Assembly (NCBI GenBank): GCA_046734335.1
Contig: JBKPRA010000063.1
Location: forward strand, 1-31,456
DNA: 31,456 nucleotides
Origin: DATBLE01 sp046734335
GTDB lineage: Bacteria; Actinomycetota; Thermoleophilia; Gaiellales; Gaiellaceae
Direction of reading: 5' to 3'
Shown: one piece after another, positions 23,135 to 31,331 of the stretch
Layout: every line of letters begins with the position of its first letter
How positions within the stretch are numbered: the first letter of the stretch is position 1
Program-made: the position numbers and the translations under genes
Notes under the pieces: model-generated
What the model saw: only the letters and a program-made list of their open reading frames with translations
Told to the model about the DNA's origin: nothing
Databases searched by the model: none

Positions 23135-24217
23135 GTGCGAATCGGGGTCCCGAGGGAAACCGCGCAGGGCGAACGCCGGGTGGCGCTCGTCCCGGAGGTG
23201 GTGGCCAGGCTTGTCGAGGCGGGACACGAGGTTGCGGTCGAGCGCGGCGCGGGAAGCGCCGCGTCGTTCGAGGACGACGCCTACTCCGAGGCGGGCGCAA
23301 CGGTCGCCGAAGACGCCTGGGACGTCGACGTTATCGTCAAGGTCCAGAAGCCGACCGCGGAGGAGACCGCGAAGCTCCGCACCGGCGCTGTCCTGATCGG
23401 CTTCCTGCAACCGCTCACCGACCGGAAGGGGATCGACCGACTGGCCACCCAGGGCGTGGTCGCGTTCGCGATGGAATCGATCCCGCGGATCACCCGCGCG
23501 CAGTCGATGGATGCACTCTCGTCGCAGGCCACGGTCGGCGGGTACAAGGCGGCGCTGATCGCCGCCGACCGGCTGCCGCGGTTCCTGCCGATGCTGACCA
23601 CCGCGGCGGGCACGGTGCAGCCGGCGAAGGTACTGGTGATCGGAGCCGGGGTCGCCGGCCTCCAGGCGATCGCAACCGCGCGGCGCCTGGGCGCGGTGGT
23701 CTTCGGCTTCGACGTCCGGTCTGCGGTCAAGGAGCAGATCGAGTCGCTGGGCGCGAAGTTTCTTGATCTCGGCGTGAAGGGCGAGGAGACGGCGGGCGGC
23801 TACGCGGCGGAGCTGACGCCCGAACAGCAGGAGCAGCAGCAGGCGGAGCTGGAGAAGCGCCTGCCCGACTTCGACGCGGTGATCACGACCGCTGCGGTCC
23901 CCGGCCGGCCCGCGCCGAAGCTGATCCCGGCCTCGGCGGTGGTAGCGATGCGGCCGGGCTCGGTGATCGTGGACCTCGCCGCCGAGACCGGCGGCAACTG
24001 CGAGCTGACCGTGCCGGGCGACGAAGTCGTCCGTGAGGGCGTGACGATCGTCGGGCGGCTCAACCTGCCGAGCGAGATGCCCTACCACGCCAGCCAGCTG
24101 TACGCGCGGAACGTCCAGGCGCTGCTGAATCACCTCGCGCCCGAAGGCGCACTCGTCCTCGACTTCGACGACGAGATCACTGCGGGCGCCTGCGTGACCC
24201 GGAAGGCCACCGGGTGA
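23135..24217 (+). CDS. pntAA: NAD(P) transhydrogenase subunit alpha, part 1
   Basis: A 360-aa NAD(H)-binding domain I subunit of the proton-translocating transhydrogenase, which couples NADH + NADP+ to NAD+ + NADPH with proton flow. It starts 'MRIGVPRETAQGERRVALVP', typical of PntA and alanine dehydrogenase; the Rossmann motif is 'VIGAGVAGLQAIA' (168-180); 'FDVRSAVKEQIESLGAKFLDL' and the mobile-loop area follow. It lacks the C-terminal membrane part, encoded separately next door, as in Rhodospirillum and many actinobacteria. It overlaps pntAB by 4 nt (GTGA), showing translational coupling. Confidence 0.94.
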   Translation: MRIGVPRETAQGERRVALVPEVVARLVEAGHEVAVERGAGSAASFEDDAYSEAGATVAEDAWDVDVIVKVQKPTAEETAKLRTGAVLIGFLQPLTDRKGIDRLATQGVVAFAMESIPRITRAQSMDALSSQATVGGYKAALIAADRLPRFLPMLTTAAGTVQPAKVLVIGAGVAGLQAIATARRLGAVVFGFDVRSAVKEQIESLGAKFLDLGVKGEETAGGYAAELTPEQQEQQQAELEKRLPDFDAVITTAAVPGRPAPKLIPASAVVAMRPGSVIVDLAAETGGNCELTVPGDEVVREGVTIVGRLNLPSEMPYHASQLYARNVQALLNHLAPEGALVLDFDDEITAGACVTRKATG

Positions 24218-24534
24218 ACACGAGCTTCCTGATCGAGCTGACCGTCCTGATCCTCGCCGCGTTCCTGGGAGTGCAGGTGATCTCCAAGGTGCCGACGCTG
24301 CTGCACACCCCGCTGATGTCTGGCACGAACGCGATCCATGGGATCGTGATCGTCGGCGCGATCATCGTCGCCGGCGCGCACGGCCAGCCCACCTGGCTGC
24401 GGATCGTCTCGCTGGCCGCGGTCGCGCTGGCGACGGGGAACGTGGTGGGCGGCTTCGTCGTCACGGACCGAATGCTGGAGATGTTCAAGCCGAGGAAGAA
24501 GGCGCCGCCGCCGGAGGACGGAACGGCCGAATGA
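24214..24534 (+). CDS. pntAB: NAD(P) transhydrogenase subunit alpha, part 2
   Basis: A 106-aa membrane subunit with three transmembrane helices (about 5-24, 45-63 and 69-90) and a short basic tail. 'SKVPTLLHTPLMSGTNAIHGI' is the conserved PntAB motif of the membrane domain. It starts with GTG overlapping the pntAA stop and itself overlaps the start of pntB by 4 nt (ATGA). It forms the proton channel together with PntB. Confidence 0.93.
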   Translation: MNTSFLIELTVLILAAFLGVQVISKVPTLLHTPLMSGTNAIHGIVIVGAIIVAGAHGQPTWLRIVSLAAVALATGNVVGGFVVTDRMLEMFKPRKKAPPPEDGTAE

Positions 24535-25925
24535 GCAGGACGGACTGGATCTACCTCGCCTACCTGGTCACGATCGTCTGCTTCATCGTCGCGCTCCAAT
24601 TCCTGTCACACCCGGCGCGGGCGCGGTACGGCAACTGGATCGGTGCGGTCGGGATGGCGGTCGCGATCGTGGCGACGTTCTTCACGCCGGGCCTGACCAA
24701 CTACGCCTCCATCCTCCTCGTGATGGCGATCTCCGCGCCGGTCGGGGCCTACGCGGCGCGCGCCGTGAAGATGACAGCGATGCCGGAGATGGTGGCGCTG
24801 TTCAACGGCGTCGGCGGCGGTGCTGCGGCGCTGGTCGCTCTGGCGGACTTCCACGACTCGATCCCGGAGCCGGGCCGCCTCGACTACGACGCCTCGGTCG
24901 CGATCGTGCTCTCGGCGCTGATCGGCAGCGTCTCGTTCGCCGGCAGCCTGATCGCCTTCGCGAAGCTGCGTGAGCTGATCGGTGGCCGACCGATCGTCTA
25001 TCCGGGCCAGCAGGTTGGAAACCTGGCGTTGCTCGGCGCGCTGGTCGCGCTCGGGTGCGTGATCGTCTTCGGGCCGCAGAGAATGGTCCTGCTCTTCCTG
25101 ATCGTCCTGGGCGCACTCGCGTTCGGCGTCCTGTTCGTTCTGCCGATCGGCGGCGCCGACATGCCGGTGGTGATCTCTCTGCTGAACGCGTTCACCGGTG
25201 TTGCCGCTGCCGCAACCGGGTTCGTCCTCCACCAGAACGTGCTGATCGTCAGCGGCATGCTCGTCGGCGCGTCGGGCACGCTGCTCACGCTGATGATGGC
25301 GCGGGCGATGGGCCGTTCTGTGTCAAATGTCTTCTTCGGTGCGTTCGGCCAGCTCCAGACGACCGCCGGGGCAGGTGCGACGGCCGACGGTGGGACCGTG
25401 CGCTCGACCACCGCCGAGGACGTCGCCGTGCTGCTCGCCTACGCCGACCGCGTGATCATCGTCCCCGGCTACGGCCTCGCGGTCGCGCAGGCCCAACACG
25501 CGGTGCGGGAGCTCGCCGACGAGCTCGAAAAACGCGATGTGGACGTCAAGTACGCCATCCACCCCGTCGCCGGCCGCATGCCGGGGCATATGAACGTCCT
25601 CCTCGCCGAGGCCAACGTCCCCTACGACCAGCTGGTCGAGATGGACGAGATCAACCCGGAGTTCGAGCGCACCGACGTCGCGCTGGTGATCGGCGCGAAC
25701 GACGTCACCAACCCCGACGCGCGCGCAAACACGGGCAGCCCGATCTACGGGATGCCGATCCTCGACGTCGACAAGGCGCAGACAGTGGTCGTGCTCAAGC
25801 GCAGCATGCGGCCCGGCTTCGCCGGAGTCGACAACCCGCTCTACACGCTGCCGAACACGCAAATGCTGTTCGGCGACGCGCGCGAGTCGGTCGTGAAGCT
25901 CGCCGCGGCCGTCAAGGCGCTGTGA
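24531..25925 (+). CDS. pntB: NAD(P) transhydrogenase subunit beta
   Basis: A 464-aa subunit with about eight or nine N-terminal transmembrane helices ('MPEMVALFNGVGGGAAALVA', 'NLALLGALVALGCVIVF', 'DMPVVISLLNAFTGVAAAATGF') and a C-terminal NADP(H)-binding domain III ('IIVPGYGLAVAQAQHAV', 'KYAIHPVAGRMPGHMNVLLAE', 'VIGANDVTNPDA', 'LKRSMRPGFAGVDNPL'). It completes the enzyme and sits last in the pnt trio, overlapping the next gene by GTGA. Confidence 0.95.
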   Translation: MSRTDWIYLAYLVTIVCFIVALQFLSHPARARYGNWIGAVGMAVAIVATFFTPGLTNYASILLVMAISAPVGAYAARAVKMTAMPEMVALFNGVGGGAAALVALADFHDSIPEPGRLDYDASVAIVLSALIGSVSFAGSLIAFAKLRELIGGRPIVYPGQQVGNLALLGALVALGCVIVFGPQRMVLLFLIVLGALAFGVLFVLPIGGADMPVVISLLNAFTGVAAAATGFVLHQNVLIVSGMLVGASGTLLTLMMARAMGRSVSNVFFGAFGQLQTTAGAGATADGGTVRSTTAEDVAVLLAYADRVIIVPGYGLAVAQAQHAVRELADELEKRDVDVKYAIHPVAGRMPGHMNVLLAEANVPYDQLVEMDEINPEFERTDVALVIGANDVTNPDARANTGSPIYGMPILDVDKAQTVVVLKRSMRPGFAGVDNPLYTLPNTQMLFGDARESVVKLAAAVKAL

Positions 25926-26851
25926 TCCCGCTCTTCCGCGCGTCCGACGTTGAGGCGGCGGTCTCGCCGGAGCGCGCGGTCGGGGCCGTACGCGAGGCGT
26001 TCGTGGCGTACGAGCGCGGCGAATGGTCGATGCCGCCCAAGGTGTACGTCCCGGCGTATCCGGCCGGCGACTTCCGCGCGATGCCGGCGCTCGGGGCGGG
26101 GCACGCCTTGCTGAAATGGGTGACGTCCTATCCTGGCAACCCGGCCCGAGGCCTGCCGACGGTGACCGGGCTGGTGCTTCTGTCGGACGCGTCGGACGGG
26201 AGGCTCGTCGCGATGCTCGACGCCGGCGCGGTGACGGCCCTGCGGACCGGGGCGGCGGCGGTGCTCGCAGCAGAGACGCTCGGGCGGCCGGGCACGGCGG
26301 CGATCGTCGGAGCAGGTGTCAACGGGCGAGCTGCGGCTAGGACATTCGTCGCGCGCGGCCAGGAGGTGCTGCTCTGGGACATCGACCCGGCGCGGGCCGA
26401 GGCCGTGGCCGAGGAGGTCGGCGCGCGGGTGGCGACGTCCAGGGAGGACGCGCTGGCGGCCGACCGGCTGGTGACCGTGACGCCAGGGACCGAGGTGCTG
26501 CTCCCCGCCGGCTCGCTTCGCCCCGGACAGCACGTATCGCTGATGGGCGCCGACGGTCCGGGCAAGGCGGAGATCGCAGTGGAGGAGCTCGCGCGTGCTC
26601 GCGTGTTCTGCGACGACTGGGAGCAGGCGAGCCATGGCGGAGAGCTCGCCGCCGCTGTGGCAGCCGGGGGCCTCGACCGGGACGGGGTTGTCACCCTGGG
26701 CGCGGTCCTGGCCGGTGAGGCGCCCGGCCGGGAATCCGATTCGGACGTGACCGTCTTCGATTCGACGGGACTGGCGATCCAGGACCTGGCGATCGCACTC
26801 GCGGCGATCGGGCGCGCCGCCGAGCTAGACCTTCCGACCGTCGAGCTCTAG
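25922..26851 (+). CDS. Ornithine cyclodeaminase/mu-crystallin family protein
   Basis: A 309-aa NAD(P)-dependent enzyme of the OCD/AlaDH-mu-crystallin family: 'VREAFVAYERGEWSMPPKVY', 'LLKWVTSYPGNPARGLPTV', 'LDAGAVTALRTGAAAVLAAE' and Rossmann 'AAIVGAGVNGRAAARTF'. The C-terminal 'VFDSTGLAIQDLAIA' is a family mark. Members deaminate ornithine, reduce imines or bind thyroid hormone; the substrate cannot be read here. GTG 25922 overlaps the pntB stop, so it is the fourth gene of the operon. That suggests its reaction uses the NAD(P)H pool set by the transhydrogenase. It converges with the AGE gene and overlaps it by 27 nt. Confidence 0.87.
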   Translation: MIPLFRASDVEAAVSPERAVGAVREAFVAYERGEWSMPPKVYVPAYPAGDFRAMPALGAGHALLKWVTSYPGNPARGLPTVTGLVLLSDASDGRLVAMLDAGAVTALRTGAAAVLAAETLGRPGTAAIVGAGVNGRAAARTFVARGQEVLLWDIDPARAEAVAEEVGARVATSREDALAADRLVTVTPGTEVLLPAGSLRPGQHVSLMGADGPGKAEIAVEELARARVFCDDWEQASHGGELAAAVAAGGLDRDGVVTLGAVLAGEAPGRESDSDVTVFDSTGLAIQDLAIALAAIGRAAELDLPTVEL

Positions 26852-27955
26852 TCCTCCGGCGAGCGCCTCGGCGAGCATTGTTGTCGCGCGCACCTCGTGA
26901 TAGGCGTCCTTCCAGGTCTCGCTCCTGACGGTGTTCACGGGCTCGCCGTCCGCCGCCACCGTGTGCAGCCAGACGCCGTCCTCCGGGTCGACGACGTGCG
27001 CCAGCAGGAACCCGAGGTGGCCCGAGAGAGCCTCCTGACGCCGGTCGTCGGGCCACTCGGCGAGCCCGGTCGCGAGGGCGGCGAGCAGCTCCGCGTCCTC
27101 CCACCAGATGCGCGCCGGTCTTTCGGCTTCCAGGGTGGCGGAAATATAGGCGTCGAAACGGTTCCGTGACGGTTCCCTTCCGAGGATCCGTTCCGCACGG
27201 AGGAGCAGCCACGCGAACTCGACGTTGTGTCCGAGCGAGACACCGGCCCGGCCGTCAGGGCGCCAGTCGCGGCTGCGGTGCTGGGCTGCGGCGCCCGGGT
27301 CGTCCGGGAAGAAGTGCCCGGTGCTCAAGTCCACGGTTTCGCCGAGCATGGCCTCGACCGTCGGGTCACGCGTCTCGGTCTCGAGCTCCGTCAGCGCCTC
27401 CATCGCATGGAGATGGGTGTTTGCGCTCTTCAGGCCGGGGATCTCGACCTCGAAGCCCCGCCCCGACCAGCGTGGGGGCCGCCAGCCTCGGCCGAAGTGC
27501 TCGAGCCAGCCGCCGTACGCGTCGTCGTGCGCCCGCTCGACGAGGAGCTCAAACAACGTCCGCGCCTCGGCCAGCGCGGCCGGGTCGCCACCCGCGCGGG
27601 CGTACTCGACGAGCGCGTGGACGACGAAGAGCTGCCCGTAGAGGATCTTGCGGTCGCTGCGCACGCGTCCGGCCCGGTCGGTCTTCCAGACGAACCCTCC
27701 GTGCCTGCGGTCGCGGAACCGCTCGAGTAGAAATGCGAGGCCCTGCTCGGCGACGGGGAGATAGTCGCCGAGGCCGCTCCGGTGGGCGTGGGCGAAGGCC
27801 CAGACCATCCGGCTCTGCGTGGCGAGCTGCTTCTCGTCCGGCGCGAGGAGATATCCGCCGTACCGCCCGTCGGTCGTGCGTGCCCACCACGGCAGAGCAT
27901 TCGAGCGGAGCTGCTCGCCGAGTCGGCGTGCCTGCTCGTGCAGCACCTTGCTCAT
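26825..27955 (-). CDS. N-acylglucosamine 2-epimerase (AGE) family protein
   Basis: A 376-aa (alpha/alpha)6-barrel sugar isomerase/epimerase. Marks are 'GGYLLAPDEK', 'KILYGQLFVVHALVEYARA', 'KSANTHLHAMEALTEL' with a conserved His, 'GHNVEFAWLL' and 'WWEDAELLAAL', and 'KDAYHEVRATTM' with the C-terminal catalytic His. AGE enzymes interconvert N-acetylglucosamine/N-acetylmannosamine, cellobiose/glucosyl-mannose or glucose/mannose; this one is closest in style to cellobiose or aldose 2-epimerases, but that is a judgement. On the minus strand TTACAAC ends 6 nt before the ATG. It is divergent from the island of glycosyltransferases. Confidence 0.9.
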   Translation of the reverse strand: MSKVLHEQARRLGEQLRSNALPWWARTTDGRYGGYLLAPDEKQLATQSRMVWAFAHAHRSGLGDYLPVAEQGLAFLLERFRDRRHGGFVWKTDRAGRVRSDRKILYGQLFVVHALVEYARAGGDPAALAEARTLFELLVERAHDDAYGGWLEHFGRGWRPPRWSGRGFEVEIPGLKSANTHLHAMEALTELETETRDPTVEAMLGETVDLSTGHFFPDDPGAAAQHRSRDWRPDGRAGVSLGHNVEFAWLLLRAERILGREPSRNRFDAYISATLEAERPARIWWEDAELLAALATGLAEWPDDRRQEALSGHLGFLLAHVVDPEDGVWLHTVAADGEPVNTVRSETWKDAYHEVRATTMLAEALAGGLELDGRKV

Positions 27956-27992
27956 ACGCGAGTTGTAACGTGCCGACTAAGGTTCAGCGCCC

Positions 27993-29045
27993 ATGGCAGG
28001 CTCGATCGAATCTTCGCTTTGGCGGCGTGTTGATGGCCTCCTCGCGCGAGCGGAGATCGGAGGCATCGTGGCTCACAAGCTGGGCCCGCTGGCCGCGTAC
28101 AGGCTTCGCCGGCTCGACCGCCCCGTTCCCGCCGCGTTGGAGTCGGAGGAACAGCTCGCGCGAATGGCAGTGCTGACCGCTATCCCCCTGCTCAGGCGGA
28201 TTCGCGATCTCGCCGACGGACCCCTCGTGCTCGTGAAGGGAGCCGAGGTCGCCTCCCTCTATCCGGGTCGCGCCCGGTCGTTCAGCGATCTCGACCTGTT
28301 CGCCGTCCAGGGACATGCGCTGCATGAGTCGCTCAAGGCCGCAGGATTCTCCGAGGTGAAGGGTCAGGAGATGGCCGATGACTACCGGCATCTCCCGACT
28401 CTCGAGGCGCCTCGACTGTGGCTGAAGGTCGAGATCCACACGAAGCCGATCGTGCCCGACCGTGTCCCGCCGCCCCCGCTCGAGGAAGTCGTCGAGGCCT
28501 CGATTCCGTCCGCGCTCGGAGTCGAGGGGATTTCCGCACCTCATCCGGTCCACCACGCGCTGATGCTGGCCGCCCATGGGTGGGACGACTACGAGCCGCT
28601 CAGCACCCTCCGAGACCTGATCGATGTCGCGGCGGTCTCGCAGCACGCGAGCGACGCCGAGCTAGCGCGCACCGCTCAGGCGTGGGGCGTCGAGGGAATC
28701 TGGCGAGCAACCCACGACGTCGCAAATGCGCTGTTCGCCGGCGGGCGGCAGACGGCCGCGCTCCGACTGCTCGGGAGGCATCTTCCGGACGTGCGCGAGC
28801 GCACTGTGCTCGATAACCACCTCCAGCGCTGGCTCCACCCGTACTGGGAGCTGCCGTTCCACCAGGCCTTGCTGGCGACCCCGGAGACGATCCGAGCCGA
28901 GCTGTTTCCGGAGCCGGGCGAATCCTGGAAGGACAAGCTCCAACGGGTGAAGCACGCTCTGCTGCGCCCCGGCCGGTCGATGTCCACCCACACCGAGAGC
29001 TGGCGTCGGGAAGCAACGGGCACCCGTGACCGTCAGGTCAAATAG
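27993..29045 (+). CDS. NTP_transf_5-family nucleotidyltransferase
   Basis: A 350-aa nucleotidyltransferase-fold protein (PF14907 type). The active-site signature is 'VLVKGAEVASLYPGRARSF' followed by S98-D99-L-D101 ('SFSDLDLF'), giving the metal-binding D-x-D. Later parts contain 'KVEIHTKP' and 'HHALMLAAHGWDDYEPLSTLRDLIDV', typical of the family. Such proteins occur with lasso-peptide, exopolysaccharide and glycopeptide clusters and probably transfer a nucleotide to a peptide or sugar, but few have been tested. A TAAGGT box lies 9 nt before the ATG. It probably belongs to the island that follows. Confidence 0.85.
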   Translation: MAGSIESSLWRRVDGLLARAEIGGIVAHKLGPLAAYRLRRLDRPVPAALESEEQLARMAVLTAIPLLRRIRDLADGPLVLVKGAEVASLYPGRARSFSDLDLFAVQGHALHESLKAAGFSEVKGQEMADDYRHLPTLEAPRLWLKVEIHTKPIVPDRVPPPPLEEVVEASIPSALGVEGISAPHPVHHALMLAAHGWDDYEPLSTLRDLIDVAAVSQHASDAELARTAQAWGVEGIWRATHDVANALFAGGRQTAALRLLGRHLPDVRERTVLDNHLQRWLHPYWELPFHQALLATPETIRAELFPEPGESWKDKLQRVKHALLRPGRSMSTHTESWRREATGTRDRQVK

Positions 29046-29092
29046 CAGGTCCGGCGCGGCGCCATCGCGCTCGGCCCCTGCGCTTCACCCGA

Positions 29093-29121
29093 TGGACACA
29101 ATCGCAATCCGACCGTAGAGT
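29093..29121 (+). promoter_or_regulatory. Promoter of the PqqD-HPrK-glycosyltransferase operon
   Basis: TGGACA at 29093-29098 (5 of 6 to consensus) and TAGAGT at 29116-29121 are separated by 17 nt. The ATG at 29134 follows with a GAGAAGG ribosome site between. The nucleotidyltransferase stop is upstream at 29045, so the later genes have their own promoter. Confidence 0.6.
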
Positions 29122-29133
29122 GAGAAGGTCGAC

Positions 29134-29571
29134 ATGAGCTACATCACGAATCCCCAGGCCATGCACGAGACGATCGACGGCGAGACCATCGTCATCGACC
29201 TGGCCACAGGCACCTACTACAGTCTGCGCGGATCGGGCTCGGTGATCTGGAACGCGGTCGCCGCGGGCGCAACCCGGGAGTCCGTCGTCGACCACCTGGA
29301 AAGCATGTACGAGACCGCGCCCGGCGAGGCCGCGGACGCAACCGACGCCTTCCTCTCCGAGCTCGAGCGCGAGCAGCTGATCGCCCGGGGAAACGGAGCC
29401 GGGCCGGGCGAGGCGCCGGCGTCGACACCGGTGGAGGTCCGTTCGCCCTTCGAGCCGCCCCGGCTCGAGAAGTACGAGGACATGCAGGACATCATCCTGC
29501 TCGACCCGGTCCACATGGTCGACGACCAGGGATGGCCTCACCCAGCCCCCGCCGGAAGCGATTCGGCGTAG
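29134..29571 (+). CDS. PqqD-family protein with precursor-like tail
   Basis: A 145-aa protein. Residues 1-85 form a PqqD/RRE-like winged helix ('IDLATGTYYSLRGSGSVIWN', 'ESVVDHLESMYE', 'FLSELEREQLI'), which in RiPP pathways grips a precursor peptide. A Pro/Ala linker (about 86-104) joins a second conserved-looking segment at 105-137, including 'PPRLEKYEDMQDI', 'LLDPVHMVDD' and 'GWPHP', that is not part of the PqqD fold. Similar tails resemble RiPP or cell-surface peptide precursors, so it may carry its own substrate; that is inference. It has a ribosome site and its own promoter, and leads the HPrK and glycosyltransferase genes. Confidence 0.82.
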   Translation: MSYITNPQAMHETIDGETIVIDLATGTYYSLRGSGSVIWNAVAAGATRESVVDHLESMYETAPGEAADATDAFLSELEREQLIARGNGAGPGEAPASTPVEVRSPFEPPRLEKYEDMQDIILLDPVHMVDDQGWPHPAPAGSDSA

Positions 29572-29583
29572 GCAGGCGTCCGG

Positions 29584-30645
29584 GTGAGCGTCGCGTCCGG
29601 CGCTCGCACGACGATGCTTCGTAGCCCGTCCGACACCCGCGTCGCCTCGCTCTTCGCGAGGGCCGTCGACAATGTCGGTCTCGTCGAGCGGCACTACACC
29701 ATCGCCGGGCTAGGCGTCACGATGCGGTTCGCCGGCGAGCGGATGTTCACGCGCCTGGCGCCTTCCTTCCAGCACCTGGCCTCCGAGGCCCTGGGCGAGG
29801 CCGGGTTGAGGGTCGATCTGTGGGACTCCGCCTCGAGCGGTGTCGAGGCACCGCCGCTGCTCGGGACCCTGGTGGAGTCGGACGAGAGCGGCCCGGTCTA
29901 CTACTACGAGCGCGACGGCGTGCAGGCGATGGGCCGCTGGCGGACGCTCTCGGTGCTCGACGCGGGGGCGGCCGAGGCGTGGTTCTGGACACCCGATCCG
30001 GCCACGATGGCTTCGTGGGACTGGGCGGCGCCGCTCCGGGCGATCCTGCACTGGTGGCTCGGCTCGCACGGCGTCGTGCAGGTACACGGAGGCGCAATCG
30101 GCACGGCGGAGGGCGGGGTGCTCGTCGTCGGACGTGGCGGCTCGGGGAAGTCGACGACCGCGCTGTCGTCGCTCGCCGCCGGCCTTCGCTACGCGGGCGA
30201 CGACTTCGTTGCCGTCACGACCCAACCGGAGCCGCGTGTGCACAGCCTGTACTGCTCCGGCAAGCTCGACGCAGGACATCTCGAACGATTCACGCGCCTT
30301 CCGGCCGCCGTGGCGAACCCGGTGAGGGACCAGGACGAGAAGGCAATCGTCTACGTGGACGACGCGTTTCCGGGGAGCCTGATCGGCGGCTTTCCTCTTC
30401 GAGCCGTGCTGGTGCCGCGCGTCGTCGCCCGCGAGCCCGAGACACGCTCTGTGCCTGTCTCCGCGGCGGCTGCGTTGGCCGCTCTCGCTCCGAGCACGAT
30501 CTTCCAGCTGTATCCGCCGAAGGCGAACGCCCTCGCGGAGATGGCGGCACTCGTGCGTGCCGTTCCCTGCTACTCACTCGAGCTCGGCTCGGACATCGAC
30601 CGGATCCCGGAGGCGATCATCGAGTTGATCGAGGTCGGAGCGTGA
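29584..30645 (+). CDS. HPr serine kinase-like ATPase
   Basis: A 353-aa protein starting at GTG 29584, 12 nt after pqqD. The C-terminal HPrK-like fold starts at 'VQVHGGAIG' (166-174, conserved His), followed by Walker A 'GRGGSGKST' (183-191) and 'YAGDDFVAV' (203-211) with the acidic Asp pair. The N-terminal 150 residues, with 'YYYERDGVQAMGRW', are specific to this group. True HPr kinases phosphorylate HPr Ser46; this one lacks the HPr contact context and belongs to the type found in lasso-peptide and polysaccharide loci, where some phosphorylate a peptide Ser. The target here is probably the PqqD tail, a peptide or a sugar, which cannot be decided. Confidence 0.82.
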   Translation: MSVASGARTTMLRSPSDTRVASLFARAVDNVGLVERHYTIAGLGVTMRFAGERMFTRLAPSFQHLASEALGEAGLRVDLWDSASSGVEAPPLLGTLVESDESGPVYYYERDGVQAMGRWRTLSVLDAGAAEAWFWTPDPATMASWDWAAPLRAILHWWLGSHGVVQVHGGAIGTAEGGVLVVGRGGSGKSTTALSSLAAGLRYAGDDFVAVTTQPEPRVHSLYCSGKLDAGHLERFTRLPAAVANPVRDQDEKAIVYVDDAFPGSLIGGFPLRAVLVPRVVAREPETRSVPVSAAAALAALAPSTIFQLYPPKANALAEMAALVRAVPCYSLELGSDIDRIPEAIIELIEVGA

Positions 30646-31331
30646 AGGGCCCGCTGGTCAGCGTGATCGTCCCCGTCTACAACCGGGAACAGTTTCTCGG
30701 CGAGACGCTCGACAGCATCTTCGCCCTGGACTACGGGCCGTTCGAGGTGATCGTCGTCGACGACGGCTCGACCGACGGCAGCGCCGAGATTGCGCAGTCG
30801 TACCCGGACGTTCACTACTTTCGCCAGGAGAATCGCGGGCCCGGCGCGGCACGGAACATCGGAATCGAGGCGTCACGAGGCGAGTTCGTCGCCTTCGTCG
30901 ACTCGGACGACGTCGTCTTTCCTCATAAACTGTCGGCCCAGGTCGGCTACTTGCTCGACCACCCGGACGTGACCGCCACGCTGGGACGCCAGGAGTGGAT
31001 CACGCCGCCGCCGAACGCCGTGCCGGATCTGGTCTGGGGTGACCTCGACGGGATCACGCCAATCTCGATCGTGATCCGAAGAGCGGCGCTGATCGAGGTC
31101 GGCTGCTTCGACCCGGCGCTACGAGGACCGGAGGACGTCGACCTGCTGGTGCGTCTGCGCGAGCGCGGGTATCGGTTCCTCGTCCTCCCCGAGATCGTCA
31201 TGCGCCGTCGCTACCACGGCGACAACCTCGTGGCCGGCCGCCGGGAGGCCCCCCTCCCGCTGGAGTTGCTGAAGACGAAGCTCGACCGCGAGCGTGCGCG
31301 CGACCGAGGGACGACGCCACGGCCGACCTGA
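30642..31331 (+). CDS. Family 2 glycosyltransferase
   Basis: A 229-aa GT-A fold enzyme: 'VSVIVPVYNREQFLGETLDSI', the nucleotide-binding 'VIVVDDGSTDGS' (37-48), 'NRGPGAARNIGIEASRG' and the metal-binding 'FVDSDD' (85-90). 'GCFDPALRGPEDVDLLVRL' holds the ED acceptor-base motif. No transmembrane helix is present, so it acts in the cytoplasm, probably adding a sugar from a UDP- or GDP-sugar. GTG 30642 overlaps the stop of the HPrK-like gene (GTGA). The C-terminal tail is basic. Acceptor and sugar are unknown. Confidence 0.92.
   Translation: MKGPLVSVIVPVYNREQFLGETLDSIFALDYGPFEVIVVDDGSTDGSAEIAQSYPDVHYFRQENRGPGAARNIGIEASRGEFVAFVDSDDVVFPHKLSAQVGYLLDHPDVTATLGRQEWITPPPNAVPDLVWGDLDGITPISIVIRRAALIEVGCFDPALRGPEDVDLLVRLRERGYRFLVLPEIVMRRRYHGDNLVAGRREAPLPLELLKTKLDRERARDRGTTPRPT

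Noticed and set aside
22433..24133. Upstream extension of the HD-GYP frame across dedA and pntAA
   Set aside because: This part is antisense to two well-supported genes and shows no protein features; the HD-GYP domain begins right after GTG 22432.
25055..26851. Long 598-codon plus frame beginning inside pntB
   Set aside because: Only its 3' part, from GTG 25922, is real (the ornithine cyclodeaminase-family gene); the first part is an out-of-frame shadow of pntB.
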